A stretch of 64,000 nucleotides of DNA from Microlunatus speluncae (GCF_009299835.1 NZ_VKCZ01000020.1:124001-188000); one strand, 5' to 3'. Counted from the stretch's first letter, positions 39,976 through 49,373 are shown. Translations and numbers: made by a program. Notes: generated from the sequence alone by a model not told the origin.

Positions 39976-41490
39976 ATGGACGACTCCACCGGTCCGGCGC
40001 TGGCGGACAACCCGCTGTTCGCGGGATACCAGTCGGCCGATCAGACCGGGCCCGCCGAGACGGCCGGCCTCCCGGTGACGGCCGGCGACCAGTTCCAGCG
40101 GCTCTCCACCTTCGACCGGCCGGCACTCGAGGGCCACCGTGACGCGCTGCCGACCCACGACGTCGACTGGTCCCAGGTGGTGGAGTTGCGCCGGCTGGCC
40201 TCGGCGGCGATCACCGGCGAGACCGAGGCGCTCCAGTCCAAGTCCGGCACCCCGCTGACGGAGACGGACCGGGTGTTGCTGGGGCGCTCGCTGATCCGCC
40301 GGATCGTCGGCGATCACGTCCGCGCCCTGCATCGAGCCGGGGCCGAGCTGTGGTCGACGGCGCAGGAGGAGACCTACGTCCAGGCGGTCGAGGATGCGGT
40401 GTTCCGCTACGGCCGGCTGCAGCCGCTGCTGCACCTGCCCGACGTGGAGAACATCGAGATCAACGGCTGGGACTGCGTCATGGTCCAGTACGGCGACGGT
40501 CGCCGGGAACGGATGCCGCCGGTCGCCGACAGCGACGCCGAACTGGTCGACGCGATTCGTTTCCTCGGTCAGAACGGGCAGCCGTCGCGGCCGTTCGACG
40601 ATGCCCATCCGACCTTGACCCTGGCACTCGGCGACCGGTTCCGACTGCACGCGATCGGGTTCGGGCTGTCCCACCGGCCGAGCGTGGTGATCCGGCAGCA
40701 CACGCTGACCACGGTCACCCTGGGCGACCTGGCCCGAGCCGGGACGATGCCGAACGAGGTCGCCCGGTTCCTCGACGCGGCGGTGCTGGCCCGCAAGTCG
40801 ATCGTGATCTCCGGTGATCAGGGCGCCGGCAAGACCACGTTGTTGCGGGCCCTGATCAGTTCGATCCCGATCACCGAACGGTTCGGCACGCTGGAGACCG
40901 ACTACGAACTGATGACCCATCTGCAGCCGGGCCGGCACAACGTGCTCGCCCTGCAGTCGCGGGTCGGACACGGCGAGACCGCCGGTGGCTCGGCCGTGGG
41001 CGAGTTCGGGCTGTCCGACCTGATGCCCGAGGCGCTGCGGCAGAACCTGTCCCGGCTGATCGTCGGCGAGGTCCGCGGCCGCGAGGCGGCGGCGATGTTC
41101 GAGGCGGCCCAGACCGGCCTGGGGACGATGAGCACCACGCACTCCCACTCGGCCGAGTCGACGATGGACCGGCTCGCCTCCCGGGTCGCGCAGGGCGGGG
41201 TGCTGACCATCGACGAGGCCTACCGCCAGATCGCGCTGAACGTCGACCTGCTGATCCACATCCGGCTGGTCGACGAGACCTGGAAGGGCGGCATTCGGCG
41301 GCGCTACCTGTCCGAGATCCGACAGCTCACCCGCGCGATCGAGAACAACCGTCCGGTCACCCACCTGACCTACCAGGCGGACCCGTCCGCGTCCGGGCCG
41401 GCCGGATACTTCCCGGATCCCGACTTCGAGGCCGAGCTGCTGCCGTTCCGGCGACAACTGCCCGACGCCGCCGAAGGGTCACCACGATGA
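39976..41490 (+). CDS. tadA: TadA/CpaF-type secretion ATPase
   Basis: 504 aa from the ATG at 39976 (GAGAGG upstream). Walker A is ISGDQGAGKTTLLRAL. NLSRLIVGEVRGREAAAMFEAAQTG is the Walker B/His-box region and TMSTTHSHSAESTMDRLA follows, as in type II/IV secretion ATPases of the CpaF branch. It powers assembly of the Flp pilus. It overlaps the tadB-like gene by 4 bp. Confidence 0.95.
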   Translation: MDDSTGPALADNPLFAGYQSADQTGPAETAGLPVTAGDQFQRLSTFDRPALEGHRDALPTHDVDWSQVVELRRLASAAITGETEALQSKSGTPLTETDRVLLGRSLIRRIVGDHVRALHRAGAELWSTAQEETYVQAVEDAVFRYGRLQPLLHLPDVENIEINGWDCVMVQYGDGRRERMPPVADSDAELVDAIRFLGQNGQPSRPFDDAHPTLTLALGDRFRLHAIGFGLSHRPSVVIRQHTLTTVTLGDLARAGTMPNEVARFLDAAVLARKSIVISGDQGAGKTTLLRALISSIPITERFGTLETDYELMTHLQPGRHNVLALQSRVGHGETAGGSAVGEFGLSDLMPEALRQNLSRLIVGEVRGREAAAMFEAAQTGLGTMSTTHSHSAESTMDRLASRVAQGGVLTIDEAYRQIALNVDLLIHIRLVDETWKGGIRRRYLSEIRQLTRAIENNRPVTHLTYQADPSASGPAGYFPDPDFEAELLPFRRQLPDAAEGSPR

Positions 41491-42359
41491 ACGCGATCGC
41501 CGCGGCGGCCGCCGGGATCCTTTGTGTGGCAGGGGTCCTGGCCGTCTTCGCCGGTTTGCGCCGAGGTTGGAGGGAGCCGATCAGGCGTCGGCCCGGGCTG
41601 GTCGACGGTTGGGTACGGCTCAGCCGGCGCCCACCGGGCCGCCGGGGTCGTCGGCGGGATCTGATCTTGGCCGCCAGTCTGGCCGGGGGTTTGATCATCG
41701 CGCTGATCACCGGGTGGCTGATCGCGATCCCGTTGGCTCCGGTGCTGGCGTTCGGAGTGCCGTACCTGCTGCTGTTGCCGAAGGCGCACGACGTGATCAT
41801 GCTCGAGGCGCTCGACCGTTGGGTCCGTTCGCTCGCCTCGACGCTGTCCACCGGCCGGTCGATCACCGATTCGATCCGGACCTCCCGCCGGACCGCGCCA
41901 CCCGTCATCGCCGACCAGTTGCAGCTGCTGGTGACCCGGCTGAACAATCGCTGGCCGACCTCCGACGCCTTGCGCCGCTTCGCCGATGATCTCGACTCGG
42001 CCGATGCCGACTCGGTGATCGCGGCGGTGATCCTCGCCGACCAGCGCGGCGCGACCGGGGCGTCGATCACCCTGCACGCACTCGCGGACTCCCTGCAGGC
42101 CCAGCTCAAGGGCCGGCGGCTGATCGAGACCGAGCGGGCCAAGCCGTACATCGTCGTCCGCCAGGTCACGGTGATCACGTTGATCGCCTTGGGTGGTGCC
42201 TTCCTGTTCAACCCGACGTTCTTCGAGCCGTACCGGAGCCCACTCGGCCAGGCGATCCTCGCCGTGTTGATCACCGGCTACATCGGGTCGTTGGCGCTGA
42301 TGCGCCGCAAGGCCAGACACCGGACCGGAGAGCGGATCCTGATCGGGCCGGGTTCATGA
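41487..42359 (+). CDS. tadB: TadB-like inner-membrane platform protein
   Basis: 290 aa with a GspF/T2SSF domain: two helices at the N-terminus (about residues 5-22 and 65-90), a cytoplasmic helical bundle around EALDRWVRSLASTLSTGRSI and two C-terminal helices. It is the first of the two platform proteins of Tad systems. Overlaps tadA and the tadC-like gene by 4 bp each. Confidence 0.9.
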   Translation: MNAIAAAAAGILCVAGVLAVFAGLRRGWREPIRRRPGLVDGWVRLSRRPPGRRGRRRDLILAASLAGGLIIALITGWLIAIPLAPVLAFGVPYLLLLPKAHDVIMLEALDRWVRSLASTLSTGRSITDSIRTSRRTAPPVIADQLQLLVTRLNNRWPTSDALRRFADDLDSADADSVIAAVILADQRGATGASITLHALADSLQAQLKGRRLIETERAKPYIVVRQVTVITLIALGGAFLFNPTFFEPYRSPLGQAILAVLITGYIGSLALMRRKARHRTGERILIGPGS

Positions 42360-43252
42360 CCGCCGGGCTGGTGCTGTTGGCCGGGTTGCTGGTCGCCGGT
42401 GGAATCGTCGCCTGCGTCGCGGCCCTGGTCCCCAGCACGCCGCGGTTGTCGGTCGCCCTGGCCAGGATCGAGGGTGCAACGCCGTGGACCGCCGCGGCCG
42501 GCCGGGAGCAGGTCGCCGCGAAGGGCACCTCGGAGCAGCTCGGTGCCTGGATGTATCGGCGGCTGCCGATGGCGATGACACCCGGTCAGCGGCGCCGGCT
42601 GGTGCTCCTGGACAAGTCGCTGGCGGAGTTCTACGCCGACAAGATCGTGATGGCCGTCGTCGGCGCGGTGATCCCGGCGATCGTCTGCACAGCGATCAGC
42701 CTGCTGACCCAGTCGACGCCCGCCCTTCCGGTGATCACCGCCCTGGCCGGGCTCGTGATCGGCTTCTTCGTCCCGGATCTGTTGCTGTTGCGGACCACGG
42801 CCAGGTCCCGATCCTCGGCAGTGGAGGCCCTGCTGGTCTACATCGACCTGGTGACTCTGGAGCGGTTGGCCAACGCCTCGGCCACGCAGGCGCTGCACAA
42901 CGCGGCCCGGATCAGCGACGTCCCGTTGTTCCGGCAGCTCCGGCTCGCGCTCGATCGGGCCCGACTGGAGCAGCAGTCGCCCTATGGCGAGCTGCGCCGG
43001 CTGGCCGAGCAGCTCGAGCTGCCGGAGCTGACCGACCTCGCCGACATCATGCAACTGGACGAGACCGGCGCCGCGCTGGCCGGGACGCTCCGGGCCAGGG
43101 TCCGCGAGCTCCGCGATGCGCACAGCAATGCCCAGCAGGTCGCGGCCAGCAGCGCGGCCGAAGGCATGACGATCTACATGACCGTGCCGGTGTTGATCTT
43201 CGGCCTGATCTTCATCACACCGGCCCTGCTCCGGATCGTCGGAGGCTGGTGA
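42356..43252 (+). CDS. tadC: TadC-like inner-membrane platform protein
   Basis: 298 aa with the T2SSF fold: helices near residues 1-25, 95-115 and 120-135, a cytoplasmic domain (LVYIDLVTLERLANASATQALHNAA) and a C-terminal helix (TVPVLIFGLIFITPALLRIV). It is the second platform protein of the Tad system. Its stop overlaps a possible 43-codon reading frame. Confidence 0.9.
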   Translation: MTAGLVLLAGLLVAGGIVACVAALVPSTPRLSVALARIEGATPWTAAAGREQVAAKGTSEQLGAWMYRRLPMAMTPGQRRRLVLLDKSLAEFYADKIVMAVVGAVIPAIVCTAISLLTQSTPALPVITALAGLVIGFFVPDLLLLRTTARSRSSAVEALLVYIDLVTLERLANASATQALHNAARISDVPLFRQLRLALDRARLEQQSPYGELRRLAEQLELPELTDLADIMQLDETGAALAGTLRARVRELRDAHSNAQQVAASSAAEGMTIYMTVPVLIFGLIFITPALLRIVGGW

Positions 43253-43383
43253 TGATCATGGATGGACAACACCGTCGGGCGACGGACAACACCGTGCCCC
43301 TTCAGGTCCGCCGGCCCATCGACCAGGCTGGTCGGGTGACAGGACCGCACTGCTCGAGACGAGTTCCAGGGGGCGGTGGATGA
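43252..43383 (+). CDS. Possible 43-aa coupled open frame between tadC and the LysM-BTAD gene
   Basis: A frame starting ATGATCATG overlaps the tadC stop (ATGA), and its own stop overlaps the next start. That geometry copies the rest of the operon, but codon third positions are clearly poorer in G/C than in neighbours, no domain is seen and a short direct repeat (GGACAACACCGT) is present. It may be merely the spacer between coupled genes. Confidence 0.25.
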   Translation: MIMDGQHRRATDNTVPLQVRRPIDQAGRVTGPHCSRRVPGGGG

Positions 43384-46300
43384 TGGGACGGATCCTGCGC
43401 GGCCTCGCGGCCCTGCTCGTGCTGATCGCCGGTGTGGCCGGCGTGCCGCTGGCCCTGATCCTGCTGGGTGGCAATCCGTTCCCGAGCCGGCTCAGTTGGG
43501 GCGATCTGGTCCAAGCTCTGTTCCGACCCGACGACGGCACGGTCCTGATCGGCTTGATCACGATCATCGCGTGGTTGGCCTGGCTGATCTTCACCGCCTC
43601 GGTGTTCATCGAGGTGACCGGTCGGCTCGCCGGCTATCGGATCACGCTGCAGCTGCCGGGGATGGCGGCACCGCAGCGATTCGCCGCCGGACTCGTCATC
43701 GCCGTGGTCACCATGATCGGGACCCCGGCGCAGGCGGAGCCGGGGCAGCAACCGCCGCCGGCGGCCCGGGTGGTGCCGCTGGACCACGGCGACACCGATG
43801 ATCGCCCCGGTGCCCGCCCGGCCGACGGAGGGTCTCGGGGTGATCATGACCAGGCCCGCGCCCGGCAGCCCGGGTCCGAATCCGAACGTGCCGATGAAGT
43901 CCGGCACCGGGTGAAGGCCGGCGACGATCTGTGGACCCTGGCGGAACGCTATTACGGTGACGGCTGGGAGTGGCGCAAGATCGCGTCGGCGAACCCGGAG
44001 CGACTGAGCGGCGGTCCGGACGTGCTGCAACCCGGCTGGATCCTGGTCATTCCCGACGTCGAACGACCGGCCGCGGCGGCCGCCAAGACCGTCCGGGTGC
44101 GGACCGGCGACTCACTCTGGGCCATCGCCGACCGGGCCTACGGTGATCCGGAGCGTTGGCCCGAGATCTACCAGGCCAACCGGTTTCAGCTCAGCGATCC
44201 GGACGAGCTCGAGATCGGCATGCAGTTGGTGCTGCCTCCCTCCGGATCCGTCGAGGACGCCGACCGCCCCGACCGGCGGCCGGAGGCGGGGGACGAGGAC
44301 GGAACCGGTCCATCGCCACGGGATCGGGGCGGTCAGGGTTCGGCTCCGTCCGATCGGCAGCCGGCTCGGTCGGGCGAGCCGGAGCGATCGCCGGGTGGCT
44401 GGCTGCCGGCCGGCCCTGGCGATCGTGCGGGAGAGGAACGTGGCGCGCCACCGGCGGCCGGCCAGGATCCCTTGGCCGGGGCTCCCGCCACCCCACCCGG
44501 GACAGTCGATCCCCCGGCGGCCACCGAGCCGCCCGTCCCGAGCGAGGGGCCGATTCCGACGGGTCCGCCCGTCCCCGCAGATCCGCCCGTCCCCGCAGAT
44601 CCGCCGGATTCGCCGGAGTTGCCCGTCCTGACGGAGCCGCCCGTCCCGAGCGAGGGGCCGATTCCGACGGGTCCGTCCGTCTCCGCAGAACCGCCTGTCT
44701 CCGCAGAACCGCCTGTTCCGACCGAACCGCCCGTCCGGGCGGACCCGCCTACCCCGGCCCGGAGCGATCCGCCCGTCCTGACGAATCCGGCCGAGCCGCT
44801 GGTGCCCACGGACCCGATGGTTCCGACTGGCCAGGGTGTCCCGACCGTGCTGGCCGGAGGTGGCGGCGCTGCGGCGGCCGACTCGGTCGCGTCCGAGGTC
44901 GGCCCGGCGGAGACTGCCGCCGTCGCCGGACTGGCCGGGGTCGGCGGGCTGTTGGCCGCGGCAGTGATCGGTGGTCTGGCGGCGCGCCGGCGGGTGCAGT
45001 TGCAGCGGCGACCGCTGGGTCGCCGGTTGCCGCCGCCCTCCGCGGCGGCCCGGGCGGTCGAGTCGGCCCTCGGTCGTTGGCAGCGACCACTGGGTCTGCG
45101 CGCCCTGGACCAGGCATTGCGGGCGATCTCGGCTCACTGTCACGCGACGGCGACGCCGCTGCCGCCGCTCCGCCTCGCCGCTGTCGGTGAGGACGAGCTC
45201 GAGTTGATCTTCGACGGCCCGGTCGACACCGCGCCCGCCGGGTTCACGGTCCGCGACAACTCGTGGCTGGTCACCGCTGACGACGTCGGCTATCTACGCA
45301 CGATCCCGGGGTTTGCCGAGGCGACCCGGCCCTACCCGGCGCTGGTCGGACTGGGTACGGACGCCGCGGGCCGGCCGGTGCTGGCCGATCTCGAAGGAGT
45401 GGGGGTCCTGGCGGTGGAGGCCGAGGACCCGGCCCTGGCCCCCGCCCTGCTCGCGGCGATCGCGACCGAGCTGTCGTTCTCACCGTGGGCCGACGAGATG
45501 ATCCTGACCCTGGTCGGCGATCACCCGGACCTTGCCGCGGCGCTGGGTCGGCACAACGTGACCCGGACCGACGATCTCGACGACCTGCTCGACCAGCTCG
45601 AGCAGCGGGCGCAGGTGCAGCGCCGGGAGCAGGCCGACGTTGCGGTGGCCCGGCTGCGCAGCGATCCGGACCTGGCCGACCCCTGGGCCCCGGAGATCGT
45701 CCTGGTCGACCGGCTGCCGACCGATCGCCAGCTCGATCGCATCACCGAGATCGTCGCCGGCCGGCCGGCGGTCACGATCGCCGTCGTCGTGCCCGGTGGG
45801 TCCGCGCGGGCGGAGTGGACGCTGCGGCTGCGCGCCGGTGAGCACCCGGCGGAGGCGGCTGACGTGGGGCCGGGGCGATCGGCGGAGGATCCGGCGGCCC
45901 GAGCCGAACCGAATGCTGCGGCCGCCTCCGGTGTCCAGGCCGAACTGCTGCCGATCGGGCTCCAACTCGAGCCGCAGCTGCTCCGGCCGGCGGCGGTCGA
46001 TGCCGTGGTCGAGCTGATCGCGGCCACCGGCACCGAGGAGACCGACCCCGCGCCGTGGTGGGCGCACGAGGTGAACGGCCGGGAGCTGCCGCGTCGTCGG
46101 ATGAGCGAGGGGTCGGTGCCGGACACCTGGCTCGAGCCCGCCCTCACCGACGAGGAGTCTCCACCACTCGGCACCGACCCGCCGGACAACGTCGCCCACC
46201 TCGGTCGGCGGCGTGGGGGTTGGGGAGAAGCAGCGGCGGAGCATCAACGAACGAGGGCAACCATGCAGGGTCAGGGAGAGCAGGGACCGGGACCGGTCCA

Positions 46301-47027
46301 TCACCCGACGCTGCGAATCCTCGGCGCGATCGAGCTCGCCGGAGCCGCCGGCCCGGTGCCGCCACGCGCCGACAAGCAGTGCCTGGAGTACTGCGGCTGG
46401 CTGCTGGAGCATCCCGGCAGCACCGCTCGGGTGATGACCGCGGCGCTGGCCGTGGCCGAGGGCACCCGACGGTCGAACATGAGCCGGCTGAGGACCTGGC
46501 TCGGGGCCGCGCCGGACGGGGACCCGTACCTGCCCGATGCCTACAGCGGACGGATCGCGCTGCACACCGCGGTCAGTTCGGACTGGCACCGGGTGCAGAT
46601 CCTCACCCTCGGCGGCGTCAACCGCGCCGGCGACGACTCGCTGTTCGCGGCCCTGGAGTTGGTTCGGGGTGCTCCGCTGGCTGATGCGGCGCCGGGCCAG
46701 TGGCACTGGGCCGAGGAGCTGCGGACCGACATGATCTCCGCGGTCCGCGACATCGGCGTCGAGCTCTGTCGGCGGGCGCTGGACCGCAATGATCTCGACC
46801 TGGCCCGCTGGTCGGCGGCCCGGGCCCTGGCGGCGGCGCCGGGCGACGAGCTGCTCCTGGTGGCCCGGATCCGGACCGAACACCAGGCCGGCAACCACGC
46901 CGAAACCGAGCGGCTGGCGCTGCAGCTGGCCGGTCACGCCCGGCAACTCGGCGTCGATCTCGATCCGGACACGGTTCGGGTGCTGCAGCAGGTGATGGAG
47001 GGGCAGGTCAGGGCACGGCTCGCGTAA
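43380..47027 (+). CDS. LysM and BTAD membrane protein of the tad operon
   Basis: 1215 aa. Three membrane helices lie at about residues 8-30, 54-77 and 101-118. Two LysM domains follow (about 176-227, RVKAGDDLWTLAERYYGDG, and 236-288, RVRTGDSLWAIADRAYGDP), then a Pro-rich repeat linker (~380-490) and a fourth helix (~515-535). The large remaining part ends with a bacterial transcriptional activator (BTAD) domain from ~975 (TLRILGAIELAGAAG to the end). LysM binds peptidoglycan; BTAD is a helical domain of SARP-like regulators, but the DNA-binding winged helix in front of it is not clear. The combination recurs in actinobacterial tad loci; its role, perhaps linking cell wall state to pilus expression, is unknown. 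Confidence 0.85.
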   Translation: MMGRILRGLAALLVLIAGVAGVPLALILLGGNPFPSRLSWGDLVQALFRPDDGTVLIGLITIIAWLAWLIFTASVFIEVTGRLAGYRITLQLPGMAAPQRFAAGLVIAVVTMIGTPAQAEPGQQPPPAARVVPLDHGDTDDRPGARPADGGSRGDHDQARARQPGSESERADEVRHRVKAGDDLWTLAERYYGDGWEWRKIASANPERLSGGPDVLQPGWILVIPDVERPAAAAAKTVRVRTGDSLWAIADRAYGDPERWPEIYQANRFQLSDPDELEIGMQLVLPPSGSVEDADRPDRRPEAGDEDGTGPSPRDRGGQGSAPSDRQPARSGEPERSPGGWLPAGPGDRAGEERGAPPAAGQDPLAGAPATPPGTVDPPAATEPPVPSEGPIPTGPPVPADPPVPADPPDSPELPVLTEPPVPSEGPIPTGPSVSAEPPVSAEPPVPTEPPVRADPPTPARSDPPVLTNPAEPLVPTDPMVPTGQGVPTVLAGGGGAAAADSVASEVGPAETAAVAGLAGVGGLLAAAVIGGLAARRRVQLQRRPLGRRLPPPSAAARAVESALGRWQRPLGLRALDQALRAISAHCHATATPLPPLRLAAVGEDELELIFDGPVDTAPAGFTVRDNSWLVTADDVGYLRTIPGFAEATRPYPALVGLGTDAAGRPVLADLEGVGVLAVEAEDPALAPALLAAIATELSFSPWADEMILTLVGDHPDLAAALGRHNVTRTDDLDDLLDQLEQRAQVQRREQADVAVARLRSDPDLADPWAPEIVLVDRLPTDRQLDRITEIVAGRPAVTIAVVVPGGSARAEWTLRLRAGEHPAEAADVGPGRSAEDPAARAEPNAAAASGVQAELLPIGLQLEPQLLRPAAVDAVVELIAATGTEETDPAPWWAHEVNGRELPRRRMSEGSVPDTWLEPALTDEESPPLGTDPPDNVAHLGRRRGGWGEAAAEHQRTRATMQGQGEQGPGPVHHPTLRILGAIELAGAAGPVPPRADKQCLEYCGWLLEHPGSTARVMTAALAVAEGTRRSNMSRLRTWLGAAPDGDPYLPDAYSGRIALHTAVSSDWHRVQILTLGGVNRAGDDSLFAALELVRGAPLADAAPGQWHWAEELRTDMISAVRDIGVELCRRALDRNDLDLARWSAARALAAAPGDELLLVARIRTEHQAGNHAETERLALQLAGHARQLGVDLDPDTVRVLQQVMEGQVRARLA
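44526..44716. repeat. Pro-rich tandem and direct repeats inside the LysM-BTAD gene
   Basis: A 42-bp segment (44526-44567) is repeated exactly 108 bp later (44634-44675). Shorter tandem units (CCCGTCCCCGCAGATCCG and GTCTCCGCAGAACCGCCT, two copies each) lie between and after. All are in frame and encode PPVPxxPP-type linkers, so the array can change length without breaking the protein. Confidence 0.75.
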
Positions 47028-47094
47028 CGGTCGCGCCCGTTCAGCGCCGGGTCGCCTCGCGTGCGGCGGGTCTCCTCGGCCGTGCTCGGAGCGG

Positions 47095-47391
47095 TCAGGA
47101 CCGGACGAGCCGGGCGATGGCCTGGGTCGCTTCGCTCAGCTTGGCGTCGGCTTCGGCGCCACCGTTCTCGATCGCGCCGGCGACGCAGTGGCTCAGGTGT
47201 TCCTCCAGCAATCCGATCGCAACCGATTGCAGGGCGCTGGTCATGGCCGACACCTGAGTGAGGATGTCGATGCAGTACTTCTCTTCCTCGATCATCTTCT
47301 GCAGTCCGCGGGCCTGGCCCTCGATCCGCCGCAACCGTTTCAGGTAAGCGTCTTTGTTGCTGATGTAACCATGATCATGTTCGTCGGTCAT
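47095..47391 (-). CDS. csoR: CsoR/FrmR-family metal-sensing repressor
   Basis: 98 aa with the DUF156 three-helix fold: YLKRLRRIEGQARGLQKMIEEEKYCIDILTQ and LLEEHLSHCVAGAI. The Cys in YCID and the His and Cys in HLSHC are the copper ligands of CsoR. An operator-like palindrome lies 22 bp before the start. No copper ATPase or chaperone gene is next to it, so its targets are elsewhere or it acts only on itself. FrmR- or RcnR-type sensing is less likely given the Cys/His/Cys set. Confidence 0.9.
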   Translation of the reverse strand: MTDEHDHGYISNKDAYLKRLRRIEGQARGLQKMIEEEKYCIDILTQVSAMTSALQSVAIGLLEEHLSHCVAGAIENGGAEADAKLSEATQAIARLVRS

Positions 47392-47413
47392 CGCTGCTCC
47401 TCCACCACTAACT

Positions 47414-47428
47414 TACCCCCCTAGGGTA
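47414..47428. promoter_or_regulatory. CsoR-type operator
   Basis: TACCCCCCTAGGGTA is a near-perfect palindrome of the G/C-tract type bound by CsoR proteins, lying in the promoter region of the CsoR gene. Confidence 0.75.
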
Positions 47429-47464
47429 TATGGCTTCCGGGATCGCGTCGAGCGCCCCGGATTC

Positions 47465-47480
47465 GACATGTCGACATGTC
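47465..47480. repeat. Tandem GACATGTC palindromes
   Basis: Two abutting copies of the 8-bp palindrome GACATGTC (47465-47472 and 47473-47480) are followed by a partial CATGTC. They may be a regulator site in the CsoR-dnaB intergenic region. Confidence 0.5.
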
Positions 47481-47503
47481 CTCATGTCAATGGACTGCTT
47501 TGG

Positions 47504-47754
47504 TTATCCCCAGCCGTTGTGCGTAAGTACTGGCTTCCGGATGACGTTGTCAAGTTGGACGATGGTCGGCGGGGGGAGCCGAGAATCCTCTCCACCGATT
47601 TTCATCCACCGTGTGCAGCCAGCGTTCTCCCTAGTAGAAAGCGCTTTACCCAGGGGCTGGGGAAGTTGTCCCCAGATTCGTACCCAGGCTGCGCACAACG
47701 CTTCCGCGTGTCCTTCACAAGCATCCACCGGTTGTCCCCAGGGCCTGTGGATAA
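47504..47754. other. Cluster of four DnaA-box-like sites upstream of dnaB
   Basis: TTATCCCCA (47504-47512), TTGTCCCCA (47666-47674 and 47732-47740) and, inverted, TGTGGATAA (47746-47754), which is a perfect TTATCCACA box. The last two face each other with 5 bp between. The surrounding 580 bp up to dnaB hold no convincing gene. No dnaA or dnaN flanks the region, so it is not a standard oriC. Confidence 0.6.
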
Positions 47755-48008
47755 CCGACTTTCCGGGTCACCCGGGTGGGGCGTACGGTTGCGCGAGTTG
47801 AGCGTGTTCGGGGGACGGTTCAGGTGCTGAGTCTGCGGGGATGTCAGTGCCTGGGCCTAGCGTCATCTGTCCAGCGGTCGTCGCCCTCCGGTGTGTTGTA
47901 CCGGAACGGGCGGGCTGGCGGTGCGACCGTACTTGAGGAGGTTCCGCGACCCATGCCCGCCCGGATGGTTCCGGTCGGCATGACGTCGCGGACGGGACGG
48001 GAGGTGCG

Positions 48009-49373
48009 ATGAGCGTTGCCGAGGTGATGCCGTCCTACAGTGACGGGCCGGCCCGAGGAGCCGACCGCACCCCACCGCAGGATCTGGCCGCCGAGCAGTG
48101 CGTGCTCGGCGCGATGCTGATGAGCAAGGACGCGATCGCCGACGTGGTCGAGGTCCTCCGCGGCGTTGACTTCTACCGGCCCGCCCATGAACTGATCTAC
48201 GAGGCGGTGCTCGATCTGTACGGCCGCGGCGAACCGGCCGACGCGATCACCGTCTCCGACGAGCTGACCAAGCGGGGTGAGGCGACCCGGGTCGGTGGTG
48301 CTCCGTACCTGCACACGCTGCTGGCCAGCGTCCCGATCGCGGCCAACGCCGGCTACTACGCCGAGATCGTCCGGGAGAAGGCGATCCTGCGCCGGTTGGC
48401 CGACGCGGCGTTGCGGATCAGTCAGCTGTCGTACGCGGGCGAGGGCAACGCCGACGACATCGTGGACCGGGCGCAGGCCGAGGTCTATGCGGTGACCGAT
48501 CGGCGGGCCAGCGAGGACTACAAGCCGCTGTCGGAGCTGATGCAGCCGACCCTGGACGAGATGGAGGCGATCTCCTCCCGCGGCGGCACCCTGGCCGGCG
48601 TGCCGACCGGCTTCGCCGAGGTCGACGAGCTGACCAACGGGCTGCACCCGGGGCAGATGGTGATCGTCGCCGCCCGACCGGGTTGCGGTAAGTCGACCCT
48701 GGCGCTCGACCTGGCCCGGGCCGCCTCGATCAAACACGGCCTGACCTCGGCGATCTTCTCGCTGGAGATGAGCCAGATCGAGATCACCATGCGGTTGCTC
48801 TCGGCCGAGGCGTCGATCCCGCTGTCGCACATCCGTGGCGGCCGGATGAGCGACGACGACTGGCAGCGGGTCGCCACCAAGATGGGTCAGGTGTCGGAGG
48901 CTCCGCTGTTCATCGACGACTCGCCCAACCTGACCATGATGGAGATCCGGGCCAAGGCCCGCCGGCTGAAGCAGCGCAACGATCTGAAGCTGGTGCTGAT
49001 CGACTACATCCAGCTGATGTCGTCGGGCAAGAAGGTCGAGTCCCGCCAGCTCGAGGTGTCGGAGTTCTCCCGCCAGCTGAAGCTGCTGGCCAAGGAGCTC
49101 GAGATCCCGGTGGTCGCGCTGTCCCAGCTCAACCGTGGCCCCGAGCAGCGCACCGACAAGAAGCCGATGCTGTCCGACCTGCGTGAGTCCGGCTCGCTGG
49201 AGCAGGACGCCGACCTGGTCATGCTGCTCAACCGGCCCGACCTCTACGACAAGGAGTCCGAGCGGGCCGGCGAGGCCGACTTCGATGTCGCCAAGCACCG
49301 TAACGGCGCGACCAAGACGATCACCGTCGCCTTCCAGGGCCACTACTCCCGCTTCGTCGACATGCAGCACTGA
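48009..49373 (+). CDS. dnaB: Replicative DNA helicase
   Basis: 454 aa, no intein. The N-terminal DnaB domain is PQDLAAEQCVLGAMLMSKDAI. The RecA-like domain has Walker A ARPGCGKSTLALDLAR, Walker B LVLIDYIQLM and the DnaB signature LSQLNRGPEQRTDKKPMLSDL. It unwinds DNA at the replication fork. It starts behind GGGAGG. A 19-codon frame (47953-48012) ends on its start codon (ATGA overlap) and could couple translation, but its own ribosome site is weak. Ribosomal genes usually near dnaB are not visible. DnaA-like boxes precede it. Confidence 0.97.
   Translation: MSVAEVMPSYSDGPARGADRTPPQDLAAEQCVLGAMLMSKDAIADVVEVLRGVDFYRPAHELIYEAVLDLYGRGEPADAITVSDELTKRGEATRVGGAPYLHTLLASVPIAANAGYYAEIVREKAILRRLADAALRISQLSYAGEGNADDIVDRAQAEVYAVTDRRASEDYKPLSELMQPTLDEMEAISSRGGTLAGVPTGFAEVDELTNGLHPGQMVIVAARPGCGKSTLALDLARAASIKHGLTSAIFSLEMSQIEITMRLLSAEASIPLSHIRGGRMSDDDWQRVATKMGQVSEAPLFIDDSPNLTMMEIRAKARRLKQRNDLKLVLIDYIQLMSSGKKVESRQLEVSEFSRQLKLLAKELEIPVVALSQLNRGPEQRTDKKPMLSDLRESGSLEQDADLVMLLNRPDLYDKESERAGEADFDVAKHRNGATKTITVAFQGHYSRFVDMQH

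Noticed and set aside
47468..47830. 120-codon frame upstream of dnaB
   Set aside because: It covers the DnaA-box region, has no ribosome site or domain, and its codon third positions are not GC-rich as in neighbouring genes.
47429..48008. Chromosomal origin of replication
   Set aside because: Only four DnaA-like boxes, no dnaA or dnaN next to it and no AT-rich unwinding region. A regulatory or titrating site fits better.
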